Positions 7,029 through 13,680 of a DNA stretch of 30,944 nt are shown piece by piece. The stretch is from a virus. Numbering within the stretch: the stretch's first letter is position 1; each line of letters begins with the position of its first letter. The position numbers were made by a program, and so were the translations under genes. The stretch covers positions 1 through 30,944 of IMG/VR virus record IMGVR_UViG_3300027796_000032. One strand, written 5' to 3'. The notes under the pieces were generated by a model that ran no database searches, was not told where the DNA came from, and saw only the letters and a list, made by a program, of their open reading frames with translations.

Positions 7029-7649
7029 TCAAAAAATTTTGACTAATATGTCCCCATACCCGCTGGCAGGCGGGGTGTCGCCGCTCGTCCAGATCACAAT
7101 ATTCCTAACCTGCTTGGTGGTGTACGAAATATTGGACTGCGCTGTCAGCATGGCGGACATAGTTGTCGCTGTGTTTTTTGCTACAAAGTTATCGTCCACA
7201 TAAGATTTGTTGGCGATATCAAACGAGGAAGCGGGAGACTGCACCTGTGCCCTGCCGTAGCTGTCGCGGAGTATCAGCCGGTTTGCTGTATAGGCTGATA
7301 CGGCATTGTCCAGCTTCTGCTTATCCAGAGCGGACATAAACCCGGCTGCGCTGCCGGTTGCGTCTGCGTGCGTGCCGTTTTGTATATGTCCGGCACAGTC
7401 CTCCAGCGTTACAGCGGGCGAATCCCACCAGCTTGATTTACCGGTAATGGTTTTGATCCGGTTAGCAAGCCATCCTAATATAGCGGATATTTTTCCTTTC
7501 TGATTGGTCGTTGGCGGTGCATTACTTTGGCTGACCGTCGGTGCCAGCTCTATATCCAGCAGTTCAAAATTTTCATTGAGCACGCCGATATCGGCGTTAT
7601 CGGTATAATACGGCTTTTTAAAACCATAGTTTGTTGTATTTGCAGGCAT
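7029..7649 (-). CDS. Tail fibre-like protein
   Basis: A 206-residue protein. The N-terminus NYGFKKPYYTDNADIGVLNENFELLD has the 'GF..P...D.ADI..LN.NF..ID' pattern common at the start of phage fibre proteins, which probably attaches the fibre to the baseplate. The remainder is low in Cys, rich in Ala/Thr/Ser and predicted elongated, ending near SGYGDILVKIF. It sits directly downstream of the large G2-domain fibre gene, 7 bp away, with GAGGTGAT before its ATG. It could be a short secondary fibre or a chaperone-like partner of the larger fibre. Confidence 0.7.
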   Translation of the reverse strand: MPANTTNYGFKKPYYTDNADIGVLNENFELLDIELAPTVSQSNAPPTTNQKGKISAILGWLANRIKTITGKSSWWDSPAVTLEDCAGHIQNGTHADATGSAAGFMSALDKQKLDNAVSAYTANRLILRDSYGRAQVQSPASSFDIANKSYVDDNFVAKNTATTMSAMLTAQSNISYTTKQVRNIVIWTSGDTPPASGYGDILVKIF

Positions 7650-7656
7650 TGTTCTA

Positions 7657-9549
7657 TCACCTCACCCAGATCATAATTATATTGGCGGATATCCTCTCCA
7701 GAACCGGATATCCGTTGTTGATGGATTTTGTCGCAATCCCGCCTGCTGTCGGGCGCACCACATCACCGACATTTGCTGTTCCGTCATCCCTGACCGGCAG
7801 TTTTCCTAAAACCCCGACCGCCGCCCACTCTGGGCGATCCATTCGGGGAACATATTCCTTTGCCTGGTCATAGTCCGGATTCAGCATGGGCTGCACTTCG
7901 ATTTTTGCCTGCTCAGTGATATTGCCCTGTTCGTCCGTAACCGCCGGGATTTCCACCTCATGATACCGAATCCGACCGAAATCGTCGGTGTCGTATTTTT
8001 TATTCCACCTCAAGCCGGCGCTATCCCCTAGGATGGCGGGATTGCCGGAAGTAATGCCAAGGACAGTTTCAAAGTCCTCCGCTTTTTTTATCTTCCCGTT
8101 TTGAAGCTTTACAAAATATCCAACCCTGTCCTCATTATCGGTATTCCCGTCCGCCCATTCAAAACACTCTGCATAGTCGGCGCAGGGGCTGGAATAGGTA
8201 CCGTCAATAAACATATTGCCGGACTGCAGGATTTTTGCCGCCAGCCCCATTGCAGAAAATGATGTTCCGTTCCCGAGGCACCATGAATAGGTTTCGGGCG
8301 TGACTCCATATTTGCCGTAAATGCTCGCGCCTTCGTGTGCAGCGATGGTATAATACCCATGTGCCTGAGAATATTTGTTGCCTGCCATGCCGTAGCCGGA
8401 CGCGAAGTTATATCCGTAGGTAGTTTCGATCCTGAAGATATACCCGTCCGGCATGAGCGCCTCGCCGAAGCTGCCGCCCCCGAAGGATTCCTCCACATAG
8501 ATTTTCTGCCCGCTCACGCTTTTGACCGTAAATAGGCCGAATATAATGGTATTTGCGTTATTTTTGTACCGTATCAGAATTTTGTTTCCCGCGTACAGCC
8601 CGCTCAGCGATTCCCCGGCTGACGCTGTGACCGACTGTTCAGCGCAGCTGAGGGATGTGCACTTGATAGGCCGCCCTGCGGCTCTGCCATAGCCCGCGGC
8701 GAACGAATAGCCGCCGTAAGCGTATCCGTTATTGACGGCGGCGCCGTATTCCTGATACACCTGTGCGTAATTCGCCGCAAATCCATACGATCCCGATGCC
8801 CGGCCGAAGTTGCATGCAAAGGCAAAAGGAGCGCTTGCCGCCGCGGAGTTGATAGCCGCTGCTGTGGAAGCGGACGCGGTTCCGCTGTTGGCGCTGAAGC
8901 TGTTCACATCGGACGATCTGTATCCCATGGTAACCGACCCGTTTCCGATGACCTTTGCGTCCTCCCTTAGCAGGTCAAAGAAATATACATAGGTCATGGA
9001 AAGCTGGGTATGAATATCATCCGGCGGAGAACCGCTCAGCGGCATATCCGCCACTGTAAAATTTCCCTCACCAACCGCTGTAATGGTTGTAACAACCTTT
9101 TCTGTTTCAATCACGGTTTCCTCCGTCCAGTCACTGTTGTACCATGACTGTCCGAATTTCAGTACAGTTTTATCACCTACTGCAATATCGGCGGCTCCGT
9201 TACCGGCGTAGTAATAGATTGTCTTTGAGGGTATATCGACATTTTCAAAACTTAGGCCACTGACCCCGTTATAGATATTCTTATCCAGTCCGATCACAAT
9301 ATGATTGTCGCCTACAACAACATTCCCTGAACCGATGATTTTGTTGTTATTGCCGTAGATAATATTGCCGCTTCCAAGCACGGCGTTTCCTTCGCCCTCC
9401 ACATAAATCTGGTCTGAATCCGCCGCCCCGGCGTTCGCCAGCAGTTCATTGATGGCCTCCACCACCGTTTTGCTCTGTGTGTTCAAGTTTGCCACATCTC
9501 CCACATCTGTGGCTGTCGCCAGCCCGATATCGTTTGGCATCACCGCCAT
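7657..9549 (-). CDS. Tail fibre/appendage with C-terminal G2 autoproteolytic domain
   Basis: A 630-residue fibre. Near residues 55-90 it has Gly/Asn/Ile repeats (GSGNIIYGNNNKIIGSGN). In the middle (about 210-300) are Ala/Gly/Ser repeats of the AxGxxSxAxG kind, as in trimeric autotransporter heads; both suggest a trimeric beta-structured shaft. The C-terminal ~180 residues, from SPCADYAECFEWADGN onward with NEDRVGYFV and DRPEWAAVGVLGKLPVRDDG, match the Peptidase_G2 intramolecular-chaperone domain. In phi29-like appendages this domain trimerises the fibre and then cleaves itself off. GGAGGG lies 6 nt before the ATG at 9549. The gene follows the last baseplate gene. Confidence 0.85.
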   Translation of the reverse strand: MAVMPNDIGLATATDVGDVANLNTQSKTVVEAINELLANAGAADSDQIYVEGEGNAVLGSGNIIYGNNNKIIGSGNVVVGDNHIVIGLDKNIYNGVSGLSFENVDIPSKTIYYYAGNGAADIAVGDKTVLKFGQSWYNSDWTEETVIETEKVVTTITAVGEGNFTVADMPLSGSPPDDIHTQLSMTYVYFFDLLREDAKVIGNGSVTMGYRSSDVNSFSANSGTASASTAAAINSAAASAPFAFACNFGRASGSYGFAANYAQVYQEYGAAVNNGYAYGGYSFAAGYGRAAGRPIKCTSLSCAEQSVTASAGESLSGLYAGNKILIRYKNNANTIIFGLFTVKSVSGQKIYVEESFGGGSFGEALMPDGYIFRIETTYGYNFASGYGMAGNKYSQAHGYYTIAAHEGASIYGKYGVTPETYSWCLGNGTSFSAMGLAAKILQSGNMFIDGTYSSPCADYAECFEWADGNTDNEDRVGYFVKLQNGKIKKAEDFETVLGITSGNPAILGDSAGLRWNKKYDTDDFGRIRYHEVEIPAVTDEQGNITEQAKIEVQPMLNPDYDQAKEYVPRMDRPEWAAVGVLGKLPVRDDGTANVGDVVRPTAGGIATKSINNGYPVLERISANIIMIWVR

Positions 9550-9551
9550 AA

Positions 9552-10196
9552 TCATCCCTCCATTCTCTTTGCTGCGGGTTTCCCGTTAATAAACGCAATA
9601 TATGCGTTTCCGTCGTTTGTATCCCTATAATACACCAATCCATCATCCGAAATATATAAATTAGACGTGATTTCAAAGCTGCGCATCCATTCCCATGAAT
9701 TGCTTTTTGCCGCTTCCCAGTTTTCGATTGTGCTTTTTACATCCTGCCACAGCCGGTAGGTAAAGATATACCGCACCTCCAGATGGGCCGGTTTGATATC
9801 CTCCACTACTTTTTTAATATCATCCAGATTCACGGGCACACCCTTTTTGGACACAAACTTGATGGCGAAGGCATATTCGCTTACATATTCAACAACCTCA
9901 ATTTCGCCGCCCTCATAGGAAGCGACGATATTTTTCAAGGCATTAATATTGGTCGTCCCTGAACCGCGCAGCTTTGATAAAATATTGCTCCGTCTGGACT
10001 GAGTATCCGCATTGCTGGCGCTAAGCCCTACATCTTTTTCATGCTCCGGCAGGCTTTTATCCGCCAGCAGAACAAAGAACTGATTTTCGGTCAACGATGC
10101 CTCTCCCGATAATCTTTCCATTTCTTGATCCAGCACGTTATAAATGCTGTTCATAACCTTGGAGTGTTTATAATAGGGCGGTTTTGTAATATTCAA
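9552..10196 (-). CDS. YmfQ/DUF2313-like tail baseplate protein (XkdU type)
   Basis: A 214-residue protein. The early part (PPYYKHSKVMNSIYNVLDQEMERL) and the segment NILSKLRGSGTTNINALKNIVASYEGGEIEVVEY follow the pattern of YmfQ-like (DUF2313) tail proteins. In contractile-tailed phages these close the baseplate and help hold fibres (P2 gpI position). Trp-rich C-terminus ends in an added ~50 residues with ISDDGLVYYRDTND. It overlaps the baseplate J gene by 4 bp and is followed at once by the fibre gene, the normal J-I-fibre order. Confidence 0.8.
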   Translation of the reverse strand: MNITKPPYYKHSKVMNSIYNVLDQEMERLSGEASLTENQFFVLLADKSLPEHEKDVGLSASNADTQSRRSNILSKLRGSGTTNINALKNIVASYEGGEIEVVEYVSEYAFAIKFVSKKGVPVNLDDIKKVVEDIKPAHLEVRYIFTYRLWQDVKSTIENWEAAKSNSWEWMRSFEITSNLYISDDGLVYYRDTNDGNAYIAFINGKPAAKRMEG

Positions 10197-11227
10197 ACGC
10201 TCACCTCCAGTGTGCCCAGTACCGGCACCTGATTTTCTGACACAACCACATTGCCGCTTCCACTATTTACCAGAAGCTCCTGATAATCCAGAACACCGTC
10301 CTGCACAAGAACCCTGCTGCCAATCTGTGCGTAGGACACATAATCCTGCTGAAACGCAATATTTTTCAAATAGGCTGATACGGCGCTTTGAATATTGGTT
10401 TTTATATCTTCCAATAGATATCCTTCCTTAATATATATCCTTACGCTGATGTTGATCGGCAGAGGCTCGGCGCTGACCACCGTCACACTCGCTCCCACGG
10501 GGCGCTTCTGTTCAATATTGGCCGTTACCTTCGCGATCAGCGTACTGTCCGCCGCCGCGCCACCAGAATCAATCACCATAACCTTCACCGTTCCGTTGCC
10601 GTTCCACAGTGGCTGTACCTTGACCTCACCCACGCCGCCTACTTCTTTTGCCCACAGCATATAATCGTAAATATTGCCGCCGGCAAGCGGGCGGGATACC
10701 TTTTCAAAATACCGTTCCCGCAGTTCATCATCCGTTTCGGCATCATACCCGCCGGAGGTTGGCTCAGTGTTTGTGACGCTGATGATTCCGGATAAGGTAA
10801 CAGGAAACCGGTTAATTATACCAGCGGGCAGGTTGCCGACAGCACCGGCCGTATCGCATTCCACCGAAACCGCAACGTTGCCGTTTGTAACTGTGCCGTT
10901 TTGCATTACAGTGAATGTAACTGTATCCGATGCTACCTTATCGCTCGCCTTAATGACCGCACCGTTATTGCCGCTGACCGTTACCGAGCCGGATGCTTTT
11001 GCCGCTTCTTTTCTTGTCAGCCCCTGCTCCGCTGCTTTATAGTCCAGATAAATCCCCGCGGCGGTTTTGGCGAACGCATGTGGCAGTATTTTTTCTATAT
11101 TCGCATAAATGCCTTCCAGAACAATCGCCGCCGGCATCAGCGCATCATAAAAGAAGCTGCCCGCCGATTTGTCGTATTCATCAGAAATATTACCCAAGAG
11201 CTGTGCTAAAAGTTGCTGCCGTGTCAC
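10193..11227 (-). CDS. Baseplate J-like protein (XkdT/gp47)
   Basis: A 344-residue baseplate wedge protein of the J/gp47 family, which builds the outer baseplate of contractile tails. The N-terminal helix TRQQLLAQLLGNISDEYDKSAGSFFYD, the segment RKEAAKASGSVTVSGNNG, and TEPTSGGYDAETDDELRERYFEKVSRP are typical. The GTG at 11227 is used as start, with AGGTGGAG upstream; the start lies 38 bp inside the XkdS-like gene, showing tight coupling. It precedes the YmfQ-like gene as expected. Confidence 0.92.
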   Translation of the reverse strand: MTRQQLLAQLLGNISDEYDKSAGSFFYDALMPAAIVLEGIYANIEKILPHAFAKTAAGIYLDYKAAEQGLTRKEAAKASGSVTVSGNNGAVIKASDKVASDTVTFTVMQNGTVTNGNVAVSVECDTAGAVGNLPAGIINRFPVTLSGIISVTNTEPTSGGYDAETDDELRERYFEKVSRPLAGGNIYDYMLWAKEVGGVGEVKVQPLWNGNGTVKVMVIDSGGAAADSTLIAKVTANIEQKRPVGASVTVVSAEPLPINISVRIYIKEGYLLEDIKTNIQSAVSAYLKNIAFQQDYVSYAQIGSRVLVQDGVLDYQELLVNSGSGNVVVSENQVPVLGTLEVSV

Positions 11228-11615
11228 CCGTCTCCACCTCCATACTGATGATGATTCCCGTTTCTGTTTTCTCCGCTGTGAAGTTTGATATGCCCGTAAT
11301 ATCCGGATGCGTCAGCAGCGCCTCCTCAATCTCGCGTTTCAGCTCGCTCTGCACAAACGCCTGATCATAATTTGTGCCGATAATCAGATCCTCCAGATGC
11401 ACCCCGTAATTCGTATCCGCGTAAATATCAAACCTGTCTTTTTCTGTGCGGAGTATTTTCTCAATCCAAACGGATATATCCTCAGTTTCTACCAGCCTGC
11501 CGTTTTGGATGACAAACTCGCCGGCGGAAAAATCAAACAAAAAGGACTTGCCCGTTCCAGCGGCTGCACTTTCGCTAGCTGCTGAATCAGACAAATCCTG
11601 CGTATTCGGAAACAT
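11190..11615 (-). CDS. DUF2634 / XkdS-like baseplate wedge (gp25-like)
   Basis: A 141-residue protein. FLFDFSAGEFVIQNGRLVETEDISVWIEKILRT and YADTNYGVHLEDLIIG followed by a helical segment match DUF2634/XkdS, the gp25-type wedge core protein. It starts sheath contraction from the baseplate. An Ala/Ser-rich stretch (SDSAASESAAAGTG) near the N-terminus is low-complexity and unusual. The ATG at 11615 has GAGGAGG 7 nt upstream; a GTG at 11621 is less well placed. Confidence 0.88.
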   Translation of the reverse strand: MFPNTQDLSDSAASESAAAGTGKSFLFDFSAGEFVIQNGRLVETEDISVWIEKILRTEKDRFDIYADTNYGVHLEDLIIGTNYDQAFVQSELKREIEEALLTHPDITGISNFTAEKTETGIIISMEVETGDTAATFSTALG

Positions 11616-11648
11616 ATCCACGCCTCCTCATTAATAATGATTAAATTT

Positions 11649-11918
11649 TTAATTGATTATTACTCCAATCAGTATAAATTTCTGGTCATCCGCGAAGGGA
11701 AGCAAAACCGCTTCTTTCCCTAAATTTTCATATTCTCCATCTTCATCTCTGCCGTCAATCGAAACGCACCGGACAATATGTTCTTCTGTCAGAATGACCT
11801 TCCCGCCCAAATGAATTTGTAGTCCCGGCAGGTCAATAATTGTTCCGAAAACCGGACTGTATCCTTGTTTGTTTTCTCTCTCCTTCAGCAGTTTTGCAAG
11901 TTCTTCTATACCGTTCAA
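11649..11918 (-). CDS. DUF2577 / XkdR-like baseplate protein
   Basis: An 89-residue protein with YSPVFGTIIDLPGLQIHLGGKVILTEEHI and a C-terminal beta segment FADDQKFILIGVIIN, the pattern of DUF2577 (XkdR of PBSX). In PBSX-type tails it stands between the XkdQ and XkdS genes, as it does here. It is thought to belong to the baseplate hub/spike. TTG is used as start, with GGGGTG 7 nt upstream; no in-frame ATG gives the conserved N-terminus. A terminator hairpin ends only 17 nt upstream of this start. Confidence 0.82.
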   Translation of the reverse strand: MNGIEELAKLLKERENKQGYSPVFGTIIDLPGLQIHLGGKVILTEEHIVRCVSIDGRDEDGEYENLGKEAVLLPFADDQKFILIGVIIN

Positions 11919-11934
11919 ATCTCATTCACCCCAT

Positions 11935-11968
11935 CAAAAAAGACGGTTGTTTTAATGACAATCGCCTT
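11935..11968 (-). terminator. Terminator hairpin between XkdQ- and XkdR-like genes
   Basis: On the minus strand AAGGCGATTGT and ACAACCGTCTT pair over 11 positions with one mismatch (one G-U) around a 7-nt loop, followed by TTTTT. It falls inside the tail operon, 12 nt past the XkdQ-like stop and 17 nt before the next start, leaving no room for a new promoter. Confidence 0.75.
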
Positions 11969-11979
11969 AAAAATATTTA

Positions 11980-12918
11980 TTACAACCTCTTCAAATCAAG
12001 CTTGACCTTATAGATACCGTTCACGATACTGTGCTGCGTTCCTTCAATCACAAAATCCGCACCATCAATGGTGATAACCGCGCCTGCCCTGGTATAACTA
12101 TCCTCCGATTCGATAATTTCAAATGAAAACTGTTCCTTTATTTTTGATAATTCCAGCAGTTTCGCCTGCGTTGCCGCACCCGGATCTTCCTTTTCCGGAT
12201 CAATTGACACAACCTCCTGCAGAAGCCCGTACCTGCCGATGAGCGCGTCATCTTTCGCGGAAGCCAGAACCGAAAATCCATCCTCATTGCCGGATATAGC
12301 CTTAACAGAGTTTTTCGTATCCTCAATTGATATGGAATGTGATACGTTTCCCCGCGCGCCCGGCGAGTAAATCAACCTTGTATTCGGAAAAATCCGGAAT
12401 TCGGGATAGGCATAGATATCTCCGATCCTGTATATACGGATCCCCTTCGGCGTCATGTCAAAGTTGTACCAGCCGCCGCACTGGGTCAGCACATCGGATA
12501 TGATTTCACTGATTGTTTTATCAAGGTATATTTTCGTAATCTCCACTATAAGCTCGGATATGCTGTCGATCCCTATGTCAAAATCGGCGCACACTGTCTC
12601 AATCACTTTTTTTGCCGGCATCCTGTTAAACTGATACGTTTCTTTCGACTTATTGAGGTACCATCCGAAGTCCACAGCCGTGTATTTATTTGAATTTTTC
12701 GCCCCGTCATCCATGGTGATGACAATCCCACGAAATACCTCTTCATTGGTATACAGCCGTATAATGCTTCCCAAGTCCGGCTGATAGATGTTCATGTACT
12801 TTGCGTCTGTTTTAGCTACCTCAAAAGACATTGTTGTCGCAAGCTCTGAAATGGTGTTCTGCCACGACAGCCCTCCGGCGGCGTTTGTTATATCCATATC
12901 ATCAGCGTAAAGCTTCAT
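11980..12918 (-). CDS. XkdQ/YqbQ-like baseplate hub protein
   Basis: A 312-residue protein opening MKLYADDMDITNAAGGLSWQ, with SELATTMSFEVAK, then YTAVDFGWYLNKSKETYQFN and a C-terminal repeat-like beta segment (GAVITIDGADFVIEGTQHSI). This is the XkdQ/YqbQ family, related in fold to the gp27/gpD hubs that seat the tail spike at the centre of the baseplate. It begins within 4 bp of the end of the XkdP-like gene. Length is near that of PBSX XkdQ. No catalytic site is visible despite the 'hydrolase' label sometimes used for the family. Confidence 0.88.
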   Translation of the reverse strand: MKLYADDMDITNAAGGLSWQNTISELATTMSFEVAKTDAKYMNIYQPDLGSIIRLYTNEEVFRGIVITMDDGAKNSNKYTAVDFGWYLNKSKETYQFNRMPAKKVIETVCADFDIGIDSISELIVEITKIYLDKTISEIISDVLTQCGGWYNFDMTPKGIRIYRIGDIYAYPEFRIFPNTRLIYSPGARGNVSHSISIEDTKNSVKAISGNEDGFSVLASAKDDALIGRYGLLQEVVSIDPEKEDPGAATQAKLLELSKIKEQFSFEIIESEDSYTRAGAVITIDGADFVIEGTQHSIVNGIYKVKLDLKRL

Positions 12919-13310
12919 ATCAGCTTCACCTCCCCCAGACTGAGCATATAGTATAAATCCCCGTCCTGACGGATGGTATATTCAAAGTTTTCAACAGACA
13001 CTGCCATATTGATGGGCGTTTCTGTTATAACCAGCCGCATCGGCAGCTTCTGCAATATCCATGTATCAATAATAAAAACATATTCAAATCCTTTATACGT
13101 CCTGTCCCGAAGGAAAGTGTAATCCCTTACAGGAAAGAAAGAATTGATAACAATCCCTTTCAACCCCGGAGTGCCGATCAGCCGCAGTTCTCCCTGAGAG
13201 ACTGTTTCAAATACTTCGTTTTTCTGCGGTTTTGTGATTGTAAATTCTTTCGGCACAACCGGAAGCTTTAAAACCTGCTCCCTATTATTAGTGCAAAGAT
13301 ATATCTCCAT
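12915..13310 (-). CDS. XkdP-like baseplate protein without LysM domain
   Basis: A 131-residue protein with KLPVVPKEFTITKPQKNEVFETV, GLKGIVINSFFPVRDYTF and a C-terminal beta segment YMLSLGEVKL. The pattern matches the N-terminal half of PBSX XkdP and related proteins that link the tube to the hub. Many such proteins end in a LysM peptidoglycan-binding domain of about 50 residues, and this one stops before it. AGAGGTG stands 9 nt before the ATG at 13310; a GTG at 13322 overlaps that site and is less likely. The gene lies after the toxin-like locus and before the XkdQ-like gene. Confidence 0.8.
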   Translation of the reverse strand: MEIYLCTNNREQVLKLPVVPKEFTITKPQKNEVFETVSQGELRLIGTPGLKGIVINSFFPVRDYTFLRDRTYKGFEYVFIIDTWILQKLPMRLVITETPINMAVSVENFEYTIRQDGDLYYMLSLGEVKLI

Positions 13311-13353
13311 ATAAAAAAACACCTCTCGTTCCGGTAAAAATGATACAAAATCA

Positions 13354-13382
13354 TTGACATTACCAAAATTAAGGTGTATAAT
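13354..13382 (+). promoter_or_regulatory. Consensus promoter for the antisense (antitoxin-like) RNA
   Basis: A perfect TTGACA (13354-13359), a 17-nt spacer and a perfect TATAAT (13377-13382) read on the plus strand, against all neighbouring phage genes. The expected start is near 13389. It is the best promoter match in the window and has no ORF behind it. Confidence 0.88.
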
Positions 13383-13388
13383 AAATAT

Positions 13389-13482
13389 ATAAAAGGCAAG
13401 ACCTCAAACGGTTATGCCAAAATATGTGTTATAAAATAACCGCTACATTTTGACGGATGGGGCGGTTATTTTACTTTTATAG
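13389..13482 (+). ncRNA. Candidate antitoxin RNA of a type I toxin-antitoxin locus
   Basis: RNA of about 90 nt expected from the strong plus-strand promoter. It should end at the 12-bp hairpin (13432-13443 with 13462-13473) followed by the U-rich TTTACTTTTAT. Its 3' part is antisense to the end of the 24-residue peptide gene and to that mRNA's own terminator region, an arrangement like RatA/TxpA of Bacillus subtilis. The ends are estimates from promoter and hairpin positions. Confidence 0.6.
13432..13473. terminator. Bidirectional terminator shared by toxin-like and antisense RNAs
   Basis: TAAAATAACCGC and GCGGTTATTTTA form a perfect 12-bp inverted repeat with an 18-nt loop. A/T tracts flank it on both sides, so it can end transcripts arriving from either direction. 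The toxin-like stop codon lies inside the right arm (13466-13468). Confidence 0.78.
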
Positions 13483-13540
13483 TAAATGCTATCAGCAGAA
13501 TCAATATCAGAAAAAAAATTCTCAATATGTATTTTCTCAT
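13466..13540 (-). CDS. Type I toxin-like hydrophobic peptide, 24 residues
   Basis: The 24-residue peptide begins MRKYILR, has a hydrophobic core of about 14 residues (IFFLILILLIAF), and ends TIKVK, with basic residues on both sides. This is the make-up of membrane-acting type I toxins such as Ibs, BsrE/BsrG and TxpA, though I recognise no specific family. A very strong ribosome site (AAGGGGGTGG) lies 7 nt upstream and is partly folded into a GAAA-capped hairpin. It has its own consensus promoter and faces an oppositely directed RNA gene that overlaps its 3' end. It stands between the tape measure and the XkdP-like gene, where no structural gene is needed. Holin or leader peptide are alternatives. 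Confidence 0.65.
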   Translation of the reverse strand: MRKYILRIFFLILILLIAFTIKVK

Positions 13541-13548
13541 AGCAACCA

Positions 13549-13563
13549 CCCCCTTTCGGGAAG
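13549..13563 (-). promoter_or_regulatory. Hairpin masking the toxin-like ribosome site
   Basis: In the mRNA, UUCCC-GAAA-GGGGG can fold into a GNRA-capped stem of three G-C and two G-U pairs that takes up the GGGGG of the Shine-Dalgarno. Masked ribosome sites in full-length mRNAs are common in type I toxins. The stem is short, so the effect is uncertain. Confidence 0.45.
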
Positions 13564-13632
13564 CGGCATAACCGTCCGGTTTTTAAGCCGTTAAGAGATC
13601 TCACCCTTCGCCGGAATTTATCCGACTTCATT

Positions 13633-13661
13633 ATTATACACCATCTTTTAAGTCATTGCAA
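13633..13661 (-). promoter_or_regulatory. Consensus promoter of the toxin-like gene
   Basis: TTGCAA (13656-13661), a 17-nt spacer and a perfect TATAAT (13633-13638) on the minus strand, 18 nt past the tape measure stop. The start should be near 13626, giving an 86-nt leader before the peptide. The 12 bases GGTGTATAATAA around the -10 are identical in the facing antisense promoter. Confidence 0.82.
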
Positions 13662-13680
13662 GATTTTTGTCATATTTAAT

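Noticed and set aside
13443-13631. 62-codon minus-strand ORF across the toxin-like locus
   Set aside because: It starts within a few bases of the predicted transcription start, has no ribosome site, and overlaps the better supported 24-residue ORF in another frame.
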